Source of the DNA: Henricia sp. BOLD:AAB3569
Lineage: Eukaryota; Echinodermata; Asteroidea; Spinulosida; Echinasteridae
Length of the DNA: 64,000 bases
NCBI GenBank assembly: GCA_037783545.1
Contig: JBBELK010000003.1
Span: forward strand, 3,844,001-3,908,000
Direction: 5' to 3'
A program made the position numbers and the translations under genes. Below the pieces are notes generated by a model. The model was given only the letters and a program-made list of their open reading frames with translations. It made no database searches and was not told the DNA's origin. Below are positions 25,664 to 39,091 of this stretch, in pieces; within the stretch, counting starts at the first letter, position 1; each line of letters begins with the position of its first letter.

Positions 25664-26817
25664 ACGTTGAGGGCGCTGTATAATTTTCACCGTAAAGTAG
25701 CTCATTGTGGGCGTATATTTTTACTGCTTATATATTCATTAGACATTTTAACTAAAATGTACGCAGCTCCATGCCTTTGCTACGGAGCTGCATATTTCGT
25801 GGCATGAATTTGGCACACGCACATTGCTGACGAGCCTGTACCTTTTTAAAAGTATTTTTATACATCGGACTACAAATTGTGGGCGTGTATATTTTGGCGG
25901 CCGCTTTCTTACGGCTTATGAATATTCATTAGATATCTTAACCCAGATACACGCCCACAACCAGCATCTTTACGGTGAAAATTATACAGCGCCCCCAATG
26001 TTGGTGGCGCTATATAGTTTTCACCGTAAAGTAGCTCGTTGTGGGCGTGTATTTTGTCGACCGCTTTTTGGTCACGGTTTTTACTGCTTATATATTCATT
26101 AGACATTTTAACTAAAATGTACGCCCACAATCGGCAACTTGACGGTGAAAGCTATACAGCGCCCCCAACGTTGGTGGCGCTGTATAATAATCCAGGTGAT
26201 GCAGCTCGTAATTGTGGGCATGTATTTTGGCGGCCGTTTTCCTCCGGTTTTTACGCCATATGAATTATTCATTAGATATTTTAACCAAAATACACGCCCA
26301 CAATGAAGAACTTCATGGTGAATATTATACAGCGCCACCATTTTTACCGTGAAGTTGCTCATTGTGGACGTACGTGTATTTTGGTTAAACTATCTAATGA
26401 ATATTCATAAGCCTAAAAACTCTCGACAAACAATGCACGCCCACTCTTTCGCCCACTCTTTTTGTCCCGAGGTCTTCCGGGTAACTGTATAGTGTAGCTT
26501 TCACCATTAAGTTGGCGATTGTGGGCGTAAATTTTGGTTAAAATATCTAATGAATAATAATAAGCAGTAAAAACCGTGGCCAAAAAGCGGGCGATAAAAT
26601 ACACGCCCACAACGAGCTACTTTACGGTGAAAACTATACAGCGCCACCAATGTTGGGGGCGCTGTATAATTTTTACCGTAAAGATGCTCGTTGTGGGCGT
26701 GTATCTGGGTTAAACTCTCTAATGAATATTCATGAGCCTTAAGAAAGCGGCCGCCAAAATATACGCCCACAATGAGCTACTTTACGGTGAAAATTATACA
26801 GCGCCCTCAACGTCCAA
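25664..26817. repeat. MITE tandem array at the palindrome axis
   Basis: About six units of roughly 160 bp, each with ends gcgctgtataattttcaccg / cggtgaaaattatacagcgc and inner GTGGGCGTGTATTTT / AAAATACACGCCCAC with a core TGAATATTCATTAGA. Each unit is close to palindromic and the array is itself mirrored about 26240. A fragment of another MITE (25764-25849) interrupts the left half. Related single units are found at about 12405-12905 and 41865-42000. Confidence 0.85.
25764..25849. mobile_element. MITE M2 fragment in axis array
   Basis: Right half of an M2 element, replacing the end of an axis-array unit. It shares tgtacctttttaaaagtat with 29320-29340, beyond the MITE end. Confidence 0.8.
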
Positions 26818-26830
26818 TGGCATATGCAAA

Positions 26831-27181
26831 TTAACTATTTCGCCCTAGCAATTTCGCCCCCACTTTATGCGTAAGTGAATGTATTTCTTTTTGTCCCGAG
26901 GTCTTCTGGGTAGCTGTTTTTGGGCGCGCGGAACAATGTTCAGTCATTCCACGTGGTGCTTCGCCCGGAGTAGGACGTGGTTGGAAGAACCCACCGAGAC
27001 GACCACTAAATAACCACGAATTGGTGGTGGCTTTCAAGCCCAAATATTTCTTTATTTGTGTGAAGTCTACAAATTTGGTTAGGTCTTTTTGTAAGAATTG
27101 AAGTGAAGGTAGTGGACGAACATTTAGCGGCAAAAACTGGAAAGTATTTTGAGGATTTGTCTGTAAAAAACTTGATTGCAC
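26831..27181 (-). other. Short conserved open frame, right arm
   Basis: Mirror of 25242-25532, lacking its first codons. After the shared part it continues WLFSGRLGGFFQPRP until the frame runs to the axis MITE array. Confidence 0.3.
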
Positions 27182-28698
27182 TTTGATGTTATTTTCCGTC
27201 TAGTCGAAGCGTTTTGCCGTTGTAATGTCCACATGCTTGGAAAGATTTTATTTTAATACCTGCACTTTTAAGCCATGTACAAAACCTATAGTTTTAGTAC
27301 AAACAAAAATAATTTTTTCCTTGAAATTTCTCAACAGAATTTCACTTTTTCGTGTTTTTGGTGGTACGTAACTAGTCATAAGCTGTAAATTGTGTGCAGG
27401 TATTGAAGTAAAATTTTACCACAATGGAAAAACGCACTAAATCATACGTAAAAAGTGTTAAAAATATTTATTTGAAAGAGATCCAACTGACGGAAAGGAC
27501 AGTATACTAAGCGGCAATGAGCGGTTTTCTTAGAATAACTTAAGACTGAAAGTTGGGCATGGGGAAAGGATTCATGTATAAAAACTACAAAAGTGGTTAA
27601 ATAAATGTCCAAGTAATTAAATATTCATAATTTTCCCTGCCGAATTTTGGTTTTTCTATTAGACATATAGACTTACTAAAGGCTAATAAGTAATTTTAAG
27701 AAAAAAAAGTGATGGCCGATTTGTAAATTTTTACCAAATTGTCGAGGTCAAAAAAACTACCGTCGATTCCAAAAGGTAAAAGTACAGATAATGCAAACTT
27801 CCATTAAAAGTAAAATACAAATATATCAGTAGTTTATCGGTGTCGCACAATCATAAATGTTATCATTTTTATTTATTCGTATTGGACTAAATGAAATGGT
27901 TTAAATCGTAGAAAGAAAAATAGTATTGACCATAAGACCGTGTTAGTGTGTACAAAACCTATGAGACTGGATGAATTATTTCCTCCTCGGAAACATTTCC
28001 TTAAAATTGTTTTCACGTCACTCGCACTGGCTCTTTTTGATGGTTAAGTCAATTTAAAGATGAAATATGGAAGATATCGAGTAATAAATTATTAAAGGTA
28101 CTTAACATGTACACTTTAAAAACAAAATTAGAAAGAATTTACAAGTCGGACGTCACATAAGCCCTCCTGCACTAAACCTTTGGGCCAACTCAGAAAATTA
28201 TAAATTTTTCCTAGTAAAATCTTCTTCCCCTACAAATTGATTCCATTAGATTTGCATTTATTGAGGCCCGGCCTAATAAGTCATTTTAAGGAAAAAGTGA
28301 CATCCGAGTACGGAATTCTTTCCACAAAATTATATACAATAAAAACAGACATTCCTGGCTAAGCTAGAAGTATTCAAAAAAACGGGCCAAAATATTTATA
28401 TTAAAGTGGCTCACAAAAAGTAACAAACGGCGATGGTCAAGTGCTAAATTTGGAAAGAATTGAGAAGTTGATCAAGGCTACAAAACATATGAGACTGGCA
28501 AAACATTCCTAAATGTTTCCTTAAAAACGTCGACATTTTTCTCACTCGTAAATTTGGGTTTTTCCATCAAATCTGCACTTGATGACTAATTTTAAAGAAA
28601 AAAAATCTGATCAACTTCTCAACTCTTACCCAAGTATTACAAAGAGCAAGAAAAATCCCAAGATTGTACTAATTAGTTTTCTGAAATTTTCATTTCAG

Positions 28699-28783
28699 GT
28701 GGAGTTATGAAGAAACTGACGTGATGACTCTCACCAGCATTGAAGATGAGATGACTCAACGAACCTGTCAAATGAGAGATTAG
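28699..28783 (+). CDS. Candidate terminal coding exon, right arm
   Basis: After acceptor tttcag an open frame encodes WSYEETDVMTLTSIEDEM and a short tail, then TAG. Against the mirrored copy at 24024-24108 the 85 nt differ at one base, which is synonymous (Ser), while flanks have more differences. Acidic, no recognised domain. Upstream exons were not found. Confidence 0.42.
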
Positions 28784-29190
28784 AGCATTGCATTACATTA
28801 AATTACTGACTAAAACTGCGAAGCCTGGTGGGTGGTTTTGTGTACTTTATATTTACCAGAACAATAGAGGACCCTATGCACAAGCCTGGCAATCTTGTGG
28901 AAGATTTTGTACAAAACTCCACATTAGCAAGTACGCCCATAACGCCAAAAGGTTACAGATCATGGAAAGAATTGACAAGTTGATCATGGCTTCAGACTTT
29001 GTGTACAAAACATATGACACTAGCATAATTATTTTTTAATTTTTAATCTGGAATTGTCCCACTTAAATTTGGGTTTTTCTTCCAAATCTACACTTACTGA
29101 TGCTTGATAAGTCATTTAAAAAAATATTAATGATCATTTGCTCAATGTTCTGGTAAATGGAAAGTAACGTTCAAAAAGAAATTAGGAAAT

Positions 29191-29334
29191 TTAAAGGCAG
29201 AGGCTCGTCGGCAATGTGCGCTCGCCAAATTTGTACCACAAAATACGCAGCTCCATGCCTTTGCTACGGAGTTGCATATTTCGTGGCATGAATTTGGCAC
29301 ACGCACATTGCTGACGAGCCTGTACCTTTTTAAA
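29191..29334. mobile_element. MITE M2, block B right arm
   Basis: Mirror of 23465-23609. Its right half is near-identical to the fragment at 25764-25849 (gcacacgcacattgctgacg), suggesting transfer between the two places. Confidence 0.83.
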
Positions 29335-32300
29335 AGTATGGGGGTGGAGTATTGTGGGGAGTCGAAAGGCAAATTAATACTTCCAGCTAATGTGTGTAGA
29401 TGCCAGGTCCATAATGTCGCCACTTTTAGCCAATACATGTTGGGTGTTTCAAAATAACGTTAAATATCTGTTATCTAAAATTTAAAAATTTCACGTTTGC
29501 CATCTCTACATAATTTGAAGCAGTGTACGCAATGAGGTGATGTTATTAAAGTACTTTGAAGCAGGGCCATTGTTTTAGGTAATGGATGCACGTATCAAAG
29601 GGACAAATTAGCAAAATCGATGTTACACATGGGGCACTCTTCACGTGATGCAAAAAGCATTATCCTGGGACACGCAATGTATTTCTAAAACAACCATTCT
29701 GGAATGAAATTTGGTAATGTCCAACACACACAACATTTCGTGAAATAACTGTTTAAATAGAGGGCATGCATTTGAAATCTGTTGCCATTTTGGAACACCC
29801 CATGTATTAATAATTGTCGCATAATACTGCATTCTACATCTGCTGAAATCTGTGCACTTTACAATTAATCAGGTTGGTGTAGCGGTACCAGAGTCAATAT
29901 GTAGAATGGGTTTTCATATCCCTGCTTGATCCTGTGGGTTTCCCCCAAGGGAAATCTTATTTAGTGTTCTCGCTCAAATTGGTACGTTATTGCAATGATC
30001 ATATTGCCAATGGACCAGTTACATGAGGCATTTGTATTCACATCATAAAACTGATGTCATGCTGTGCAAATCTAAACCACTTGGCAATAGTACTTAACAT
30101 TGTTAAAACAATTAGGGGGTGACATTATAGACCTGTTGACTACACCAGCACATGTTAATTATCCTTAATTTCAACATTGAAAGGTAGTGATTTGAATAAA
30201 CCAGTTTTTAACCTCTAGTATTTGAAACGATTGCAGAATACTGCCCACATCTACAAGTACCAAATGCATCACAAAATGTCAATAGAGATCAAAACATTTA
30301 CTCACGAAGTGAAATTTAGAATTGTTACCCGGGAAATCGTGCTAAAATACATGTAGATGTTGGCAGTGTTCTGCAACTGGATATTTCATTTCTATTGTGA
30401 TCCAGCATATCAGAATTACAAACAAGTCTATGGGGCTGTTTGCAAGAAGCACGTTGTGTTTTTCGGAAGTAGTTTCTATAAAGGTAGTTTACAGGATTGG
30501 GTTTTGCTGTAAATTTCATAAAACGTTTGTTCATCAAATGGGTTACGTTTTTGCAACCGTAACCGAAAATCGGTGACGGATCATCCAGGCTCATTAAAAT
30601 ACAAAAACAAAATGAATTCATAGCGGTTGTCGGCTGACAATCCATAAAAATTTCACTTATTTGAACATGAAATGTGTAGCGTCATTTCACATGACGGTTC
30701 GGAACTGCATTCTGAAATTTGCGAAACCTGTATATTGGCGTTAAAATGAAATAATTGACTTGTCACTATCAAAATGGGGCAATTTTTTTTTGGGAATTTG
30801 GGAAATGAATTTAATATCCCCAAAATGTGCAACGTATTCTTAATATATGCTGGGTCACAATTGCTGTACATTTGTTATTGAACATGTTTGTTGTCAATTC
30901 TTGACTATTTTGACCAGTTGCATCAAAAGGGGACTTTAAGACCAAAACATTAACTAACGGGTACATTGACATTTGATAAGATTTTACAACGAATTTGTAC
31001 TTGTTTATAGACGTAGACTGCTGCAACAGTCCCCCTTTTTATGCATCTGGTAGCATTTTATGGAAAGATTACCATGCACGGACCCCGTACACTAAACCTA
31101 TGGGACAACTCTAAAAACAGTTTTTCCTTGGTAAATTCATGACATTTGTTCCTCCTAATTTTGCATTGTAATCGTCAAACATTTTCATGTGGTTTATATT
31201 TCATAAGGAAAATCTTGGGTGTCTGTGCACGGTAATCTATCTCTATTTTATTTTAAAATGACAGTTTGCTAGCCGACGTTCTGAATTACTGCCCAAATCT
31301 AGCGCTGCGAAAGTAAGGCTTTATTGCTTCATTAGAAATATGCATTTTTATTTTAACTGCGCATGCAACAAAATCCCGACAGTGTCGTAGTACATCAAAA
31401 TTGTTACTTTGAACCAGGCAATTACTATTTGCCTATGCTTGAATTTCAAGACGCTTTTCTGAAACCTTAAATGTTTGCGTTCAGACATCGGCTAGCAAAC
31501 TGTCAACTTGGTGTAAAGTGGTTGATCAAGGAAATGACCAAACAAGTCTCATTTGTCCGTACATGACCATCAAATCAGCAAAAACAAAACTTGTTTCACG
31601 TAATTGCCACAAATTGGTTGCCGAGTTCTAAAACAGTAGAAACGCTCATTTTTTCAGTAAAACTCTTGGCAACATCGTAATCAAGTTTCGGATCGTTTCC
31701 AAATATTTCAAGTTTTGGTTGTTCTAAATCTAAACTTGAACAGAACTTGTTATACATAATTGTCATGGAAATTGCGTATTTAGTTTTGGTAATCGCGCAA
31801 AACCGAATTTGATGACTTGTACCGAAAATGAGACTTGTTGGTCAAAGTGTGTATCCTGCTGCTGTTGAATGAGTCAGTTAAAAATACAAAACCGATATCT
31901 AATTTATTTGAATATTTTCAAGTAAAGCAACTTTTAACTGCCCTTTAAGTCAAACCAAATTTGACTTGGAAGATGCGCTCTGACTCATTTGACATTGCAG
32001 CAGTCTACACGCTTTAAAGGAACTAGAATTTACCTTATATGCTGTGACCTTTATCTGAGGGTTAGCTGTGGCGGAAGTATCAAACGTTAAATTTTCTGCA
32101 GAAAAGAAAATTTCATTGTATTAAATGAACAAGATAATGCACCTTTAAAATAGACAGTTACCCTCAGAAGGTCACAGAAGTAAGGTACATTGTGGTTCCT
32201 TTAAGAGGCTACATTGCTCATTGTAATGCAGCTTCACAATGTGACTTCAAGTCATTTGCATATAATCTCTTTGCATATATTAATTAATATGCATTGAGGT

Positions 32301-32554
32301 TGCATGCTAATGACCTGGTTAAGTTGCATTGTGAGCAGCATTTCAATAGAGGGATGTAGCCTCTTTCTTCCATTTGGAAGAATCCTTGATCAACCACGTT
32401 TTAAAAGTTCCTCCCACCTTTTGGATGGGAGGGGCTTTTAAAATTTACACCAAAATAAAGACAAGGGAGGGTAGGTTTGTATTTCAGAAATTTTATTCAA
32501 GGGGAACCCCTTTTCAATTTTTTTTCTAAAAAAAGTTTTAAAAAAATAATAAAA

Positions 32555-35500
32555 GCTGTGCAAACGTGTGCCGCTGATCGGCGCCCTCTACTGTCTGCGA
32601 TGTGTGATAACCAATAATGACTCGAGAGCTGTGGTTGATACGCCCTCTGTTGAGTGAAATCTGCCAATGTACTGCTGCTGTTCTGCTTCATCAGTGTACT
32701 GCCCTCATATGATTTGACAAGCCGAGTTCAGGATGTCTTGCCTCAAAAACCATAATCATAGAGAATAAAAAATTCCTATTGTCTACTTTAGTTCTGTGAG
32801 GACCTGTGTGATTTGGTATAGTGGATTGAGGACCATTGCACCCTTTTCCACCATTTTTCCCGACCATTTCGTCATATTAAGTTGGTACCTGTCACTCTTG
32901 GTTCCTACGTAGCCAAGTCTCTCTTTCGGCAGGGTCAAGATGACCAACCTTTTCTCACAGGACATCTTCTGTTGATCTAAGAGGGCTCTTGACCTGATGG
33001 ATGATGGAGATGTCTACCCAGTTGATGATGTGATGGTCAGAGAAATGACATTCTAACATGGCTGTCCGTTTCATACATGAACAAAACTTCCACTTGGTGA
33101 ACAGAAACTCTGATTTTTACATTGGTTTCACTTGTGTGTGGCACAGGAGATATCAACGATAACACTGCGTTCATGAAGTAATTAATACCTCGTTCTTTTA
33201 ACATGAGTTAGGACTTGCTGTCGTACTTCATATATCAATTTAAAAAGTGATTTACATAATGCATTTATTATCTAAGGTGTCTGCTGAGACATCATAGGAA
33301 ATAATTATATTTGCTGATATGTTACATTTGTGAAAAATAACTTAAAGATGTCCATTATTAGCTACATTCACATTATATGACTTTAATCAACCTGACCTAT
33401 AAACTAAACTGAACAAAATATGTTATTTAAACTTATCTAAGAACGAAATAGGTATATTCATTGTGGTTATTGAATAACAATAATACAATCATGATCTGTT
33501 GGCTCATGATGCAGTCAATGATATGGACCAGTAACTGCCTGATGAAGACTAGCAGTTCAAAACATTGTGGTCCAAATTGTTGACTACATCGTTAGACAAC
33601 AGATGAGTGTTTCATTGTTAAACTTATCTCCCATAGAAAGGACATAAATGTACTAGAACAAGAACACTACCATACTTGAATGTTTGCCATGTGAAGGAAA
33701 TTTCACTTTAATTAACTGCTTATTAGAACGAGTACAAAACTACATCTTAGATGCCTTTTTAGTTATGTAGGATCTTGTGTTGGAGTGAGCATGGTTACGG
33801 CCTGTCTACACTAGGAGATTTTTGTCTGACAGACTTGACAGACTTTTTGTTTAGTGAGCCTGGCTTTATCGACTAAGCAGGTAATTTTTACCAATGGATT
33901 ATTAACTTTAGGTAGTTATTACCGTTAACCACTAAGCCCAAAACACATCTTAGATTGCAATACTCGTCCACAACACTCGTCCCTGAGTATCATGCACAAA
34001 CTGCCTTGATACAACGCCCTAACTGTACTTATGTTTATGTTCAGGGAATGGAAAATGTGCAAACTCCTCAACAGTAAGATTGTTTGAGTTTAAGAATTTA
34101 ACTTGATGAATGTGTCTTGATTATCTAAGCGGGTTTATGGTCACTTTTCCGTACTTTACAAAAACAAAACTATGAAATTTATTTAGACCTGAGAATGTGT
34201 GACAAATGATGATTACTGACTTTCTCATTTTACAAAAAAATAATATGATGAAACGGGCTACAGTGCCTTCCCTTTCTAAGAATACATACAGGTTTATTTT
34301 TATTTTCTTAAATTTGGATTTTAATTTTAATTCTATTTATTTGTACTATTGTAGCATTAATCTGATTTAGGATTAAAAATGATGATAATGATTAGATTTG
34401 TATTGCGCACATATCCACCCTGCAGGGTGCTCAAGGCGCTGTTACCATTATTACCGCTGCCATCAGGGAATCACCAGAACCATATCGCTTCAACTAGGTG
34501 GCTGCTGGTCAGGCGCACAACCCTATCAGCAGTTGGATTGTGGCATTCCCCGTAACAGCTTCCCATATATCGCTTGGGTTGACGAGGCAACTGGGATTAA
34601 GTGCCTTGCCCAGGGACACAGACATGTTGGTCGAAGTGGGGCTCGAACCCCCAACCTCTGATTGGGAGTCCCGCTTCATACCCACTAGACCACACAACCC
34701 TGTGTCTTACTTATTTTATTTTTCTTGCAATTAACTGGTTTAGGATTAACCCTGTGTCTTACTTGTATTTAAAAGCTGAAAACATTTAAACCACATTGAA
34801 ATTTAAGTGAGCACTATTTAAGATCTGAGAAACAAATTTAGTGGTTTAAACATGACAATGCTGTTTGAGAATTTAGCTTTTGTGTTCAGAATAATGTGTT
34901 GATTTAGCCTGATATTTGTATAATATTTACATCTATTTATCATTTGTTAATAGTTTTAGTTTAGGATTATCTACTGATATACGGAGTACTACAGAATGTC
35001 CTAACTCACATTAAAAGAACAAGGTATTAAAATACTTCATGATCCCAATGTTATCTTTGATATTTCCTGTACCATACACAAGTGAATCCAATGCAAAAAC
35101 CCTAGTTTCTGTTCACCAAGTGGAAGGTTTGATCATACATGAAAAGGGCAACCATCTTAGAATGTCATTTCTCTGACCTTCACATCATCAACTGGGTAGA
35201 TGTCTCCATCATCCGTCAGGTCAAGAGCCCCCTCAGATCAACAGAAGATGTCCTGTGAGAAATGGTTGGTCATTATGACCCTGCCGAAAGAGAGACTTGG
35301 CTACGTAGGAACCAAGAGTGACGGGTACCAACTCAGAACAACAAAATGATCAAGAAAAAAAGTGGAAAAAGTGCAATGGTCTTCAGTCCACTACACCAAA
35401 CCACACAGGTACTCACAGAACTAAAGCAGGCAATAGGAATCCCTTCTTCTCGATGATTGTGGCTTTTGAGGCAAGACATTCTGAGCTCAGCTTGTCAAAT

Positions 35501-35656
35501 CATATGGGGCAGGACACTGGTGAAGTAGAACAACAGCAGTGCATTGGCAGATTTCACTCAACAGAGGGCGTATCAACCACAGCACTTGGGTCATTATTGG
35601 TTGTCACACATCGCAGACAGTAGAGGGCGCCGATCAGCAGCACACGTTTGCACAGC
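32555..35656. mobile_element. Foldback element, copy in block A3
   Basis: Same element, TIRs and internal SINE as in block A1, in the same orientation. Its presence at the same place in all three blocks shows that insertion came before block duplication. Confidence 0.78.
34376..34704 (-). mobile_element. tRNA-derived SINE-1, copy in block A3
   Basis: Orthologous copy inside the third foldback element, with intact B box. Confidence 0.85.
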
Positions 35657-36629
35657 CAGAGAGTGTGTATAGGAGTACAGAGAACATTATTCAAATACAT
35701 TATAGAAAGTTAAATACATCATAAAGAACTAAGCATGAGAATTATCCCCAAAACATTCAACCAGAATTGATTCTAATACTTTAGTCGCAGGCAATATCTT
35801 CAATATATCAAGGAGTGAATTGCAAAGAAAATTTAGTGGGAATTTGTATACAAAAAAAATAAACCAGATTTTGAGAGTGTGTGATGCCAACAAGTGTAGC
35901 ATGTAATGTAACACAATAAATAAAGATTGATTCTTGAATATGGAGTTGCTTCATTGATTTGAAGATGACTAGGATCGAATGTGTTCGCTGCATGGGAGTA
36001 ATTCTCATGCTCACATACAGGCATATTAAGCATAAATAGAACAATTCAAACCAGCTCTATCCAAACCAAAAACAACCAACAATGTACTCAACGTAGAATG
36101 CAGCAACACTTTGGTCATTTCGATTACTATTTGGCCAAAAGCATCAAACAGATTTAGCCATGATTCCCATTTTGCCGAGTTTGCACACACTTGTTTGAAT
36201 AACAAAACCAGTACAGTGATTACGACTTCCAAGAGTACCATGTAGACGGAATCATTTTCTACTTGGTTATGTCCAATTTGAATTGAGCTGGTTACAAAAT
36301 GAACAAACTGAGAGCAGTGGGTATATTGTACACGTCTTACTGACACCTCCCGTCCCCCACCCCCCAAAAAAAGGTACCAAATATTCAAAGTCACTCATAT
36401 TTAAAAAAAAAAAAATGTTTAAAAAATGGATTGACTGCATTTTTGTAATTTTTAATTTGAGTTGGAAGAGAATGTTTCTACATCCACACAAAAAAATGCA
36501 GAATTTGTCTTTTTGATAAATATACTTTTTCCACACCAGTACTGCAAAATCCACTGCTCTCAGCCTGAACATTTGGTATTTACAGTTTAATGTAATTCAG
36601 AATCAGCATACAAAATTAATTATGGGAAA

Positions 36630-37040
36630 TCCCCACTCCAGGGGAGAGATGGACAATGTTTGGGGCATCCCCACTCCAGGGGAGAGATGGACAATGTTTG
36701 GGGCATCCCCACTCCAGGGGAGAGATGGACAATGTTTGGGGCATCCCCACTCCAGGGGAGAGATGGACAATGTTTGGGGCATCCCCACTCCAGGGGAGAG
36801 ATGGACAATGTTTGGGGCATCTCCACTCCAGGGGAGAGATGGACAATGTTTGGGGCATCCCCACTCCAGGGGAGAGATGGACAATGTTTGGGGCATCCCC
36901 ACTCCAGGGGAGAGATGGACAATGTTTAAATTTGGGGCATCCCCACTCCAGGGGAGAGATGGACAATGTTTGGGGCGTCCCCACTCCAGGGGAGAGATGG
37001 ACAATGTTTGGGGCATCCCCACTCCAAGGGATGGACAAAA
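36630..37040. repeat. 38-bp minisatellite, about 11 units (block A3)
   Basis: Same array and flanks as in block A1, with four more units and one 6-bp insertion (aaattt) in the ninth spacer near 36927. Confidence 0.97.
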
Positions 37041-38523
37041 GGAATATCCAGACTGCACAAATGCAATATGGATCTATCCCAATATAAAATAATATAAATA
37101 CTCATTGTTTCCATTCGTTTTTGGGGCGATGAATTCGAAATGTACAGGACTGTGCTATGAATACGTTTGTTCAATCCCAACATCATTCATTTCACTATTT
37201 AAAACATGGTCCATTTTTTGGTTCACTAAAACTGTAATTTCCAAAACAAAATATTTTGGAGTTGTAGCCTTTTGAGCTTGGTTAAACAATGAGTATTTGG
37301 TCACAAATTAGATAATGTTATCTCATAAAAAATGATTAAAATCTGACAAATATTAAACTCATGTTTCTAGACTATACAGAATATTTCCACACCAAATGCA
37401 TTTGAAATAAATGGTAAAGGAAAGGCCAACTGTGCTATCGTGTATTTGATAAATTTACAATGGGATAAATTTGACTAGAATGATTAAGCTTTTTGAGCCA
37501 TGAAAAGGAAATGGACTGTTTCTTGATGATTTTTATGAAGCTGCTTTAGCTCTGTGGAAATTATTTTCTGGTCTAGTCGCATGAATTTAAACCAAATACA
37601 AGTACATTTACTTTTGAGTGACTCCAATCTGGACACATTGCTGGAGGCGACTTGAAGATGGTTCAGGTTGCGACGACCAAATTAAATGTCATCTGTAATG
37701 AAAATAGAGAAAGACGAGGATTAATGAGATGAGGTCTGCCAAGAATTGCTCTGATCCAAAGTCATATGGCTTGTTGCTAACCTTTCAGGAAACCTACATG
37801 TATAAAACTTACAGCCTGTCATAATTCTACGCAACCTTTTTATTTCACAGGCATAGCAAATAAATTAACACAGGTTTCCAAAGAGGCCAATTAAAATTTG
37901 GGAACAAAATATCACAAAATTCCAGGTGAAATTATAAACTCCGTTAACACACTGCAGCTGATTTCAAAAACTATTATTTTAAACCAATTTCCAATTGATT
38001 ATGCAGAACATTTTAAACTATGCACAAGAGCGAAGACGACCTGCAAGCTGTCTCAGACACACTGGATTTAACAATACATGTAGTTTGATTTGGCACAGGC
38101 TCATCAAACTTTTACCAACAGACGAATGTATTTACCATGAATTTCATGCAGTGTGAAAAGCAATCACATCCCTCTACTGGCAATACTGCTTTTGTAGGAC
38201 AAAATAAAGCACTTGTCCCTCATTAATTTAACTAACAACTTTTTTGCAGTAATTACCTTGTCATTGATGCCAATTTTAGGATCTTGCTTGGAGTAACATA
38301 TATCCCTGGTCCACATTCAGACAGTCGGTTGAATGCTCATCTGCAATAAAGATACAAAAACTGATAAGACAAGGACCTAATCAGTTGCTAGAAGCAATTA
38401 ATTTAATAACATAATTAAATGGTTTCTTGTCTCGCTGAGTGAAGAATGCAAATACTTGAGCAATATTTCAGCAAATTTGGATTCAGACCACAGCCAGTGA
38501 TTGTCAATCTGGCTATATGTTGG

Positions 38524-38752
38524 ATCGGGTTGGTGTAGCAGTGCTTTCCTCACTTTCCACCTCTGTGGGGTATGTTCGAATCCTGTCCGAGTCAATATGT
38601 GGAATTGGGTGTTCAATCCATGCTTGATCCTATGGGTTTCCCCCACGTGCTAGTGTGTGGGGTTTTCCTCCCACCTCTAAAACTGAACATGTCTTCTTCA
38701 TATTCTCTCAAATACCACTCTGATGATTTGGGAGGTGAAATAAATAAATAAT
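38524..38752 (+). mobile_element. tRNA-derived SINE-2, block A3
   Basis: Same insertion as in block A1, with a deletion of about 25 bp before the tail. Confidence 0.75.
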
Positions 38753-38948
38753 ATCTTTGCTGGAGGGGTCAGAAGCCATAAACCAAGATTACTGCTAAAT
38801 GATCAGAGTCAATTTGCGCAAACCCTGCGAGAGAACCTTGGGGATCAAGCAAGGAACACAAGTACAGCTTTTTAAACAATATTAAATGACATAATTCATT
38901 CAAATCGACGCAAGAAAAAAACAGCACAGAATCCAGACTTGTCCCACG

Positions 38949-39091
38949 TTAAAGGCACAGAGGCTCGTCAATGCACGCGTAAGGCCAAATTCATGCCACA
39001 AAATACGCAACTCCATAGCAAAGACATGGAGCTGCATATTTCGTGGCACGAATTTGGCCTCACGCGCGCATTGACGAGCCTGTGCCTTTAA
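38949..39091. mobile_element. MITE M2, block A3
   Basis: Same insertion as 9040-9182. Confidence 0.85.

Larger units (their letters stand above)
26814..29828 (-). repeat. Block B, right palindrome arm
   Basis: Mirror copy of 22994-25663, lacking the 257-bp hAT MITE of the left arm. The mirrored open frame (26831-27181, minus) and mirrored terminal-type exon (28699-28783, plus) are kept. It joins block A copy 3 at 29829. Confidence 0.87.
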
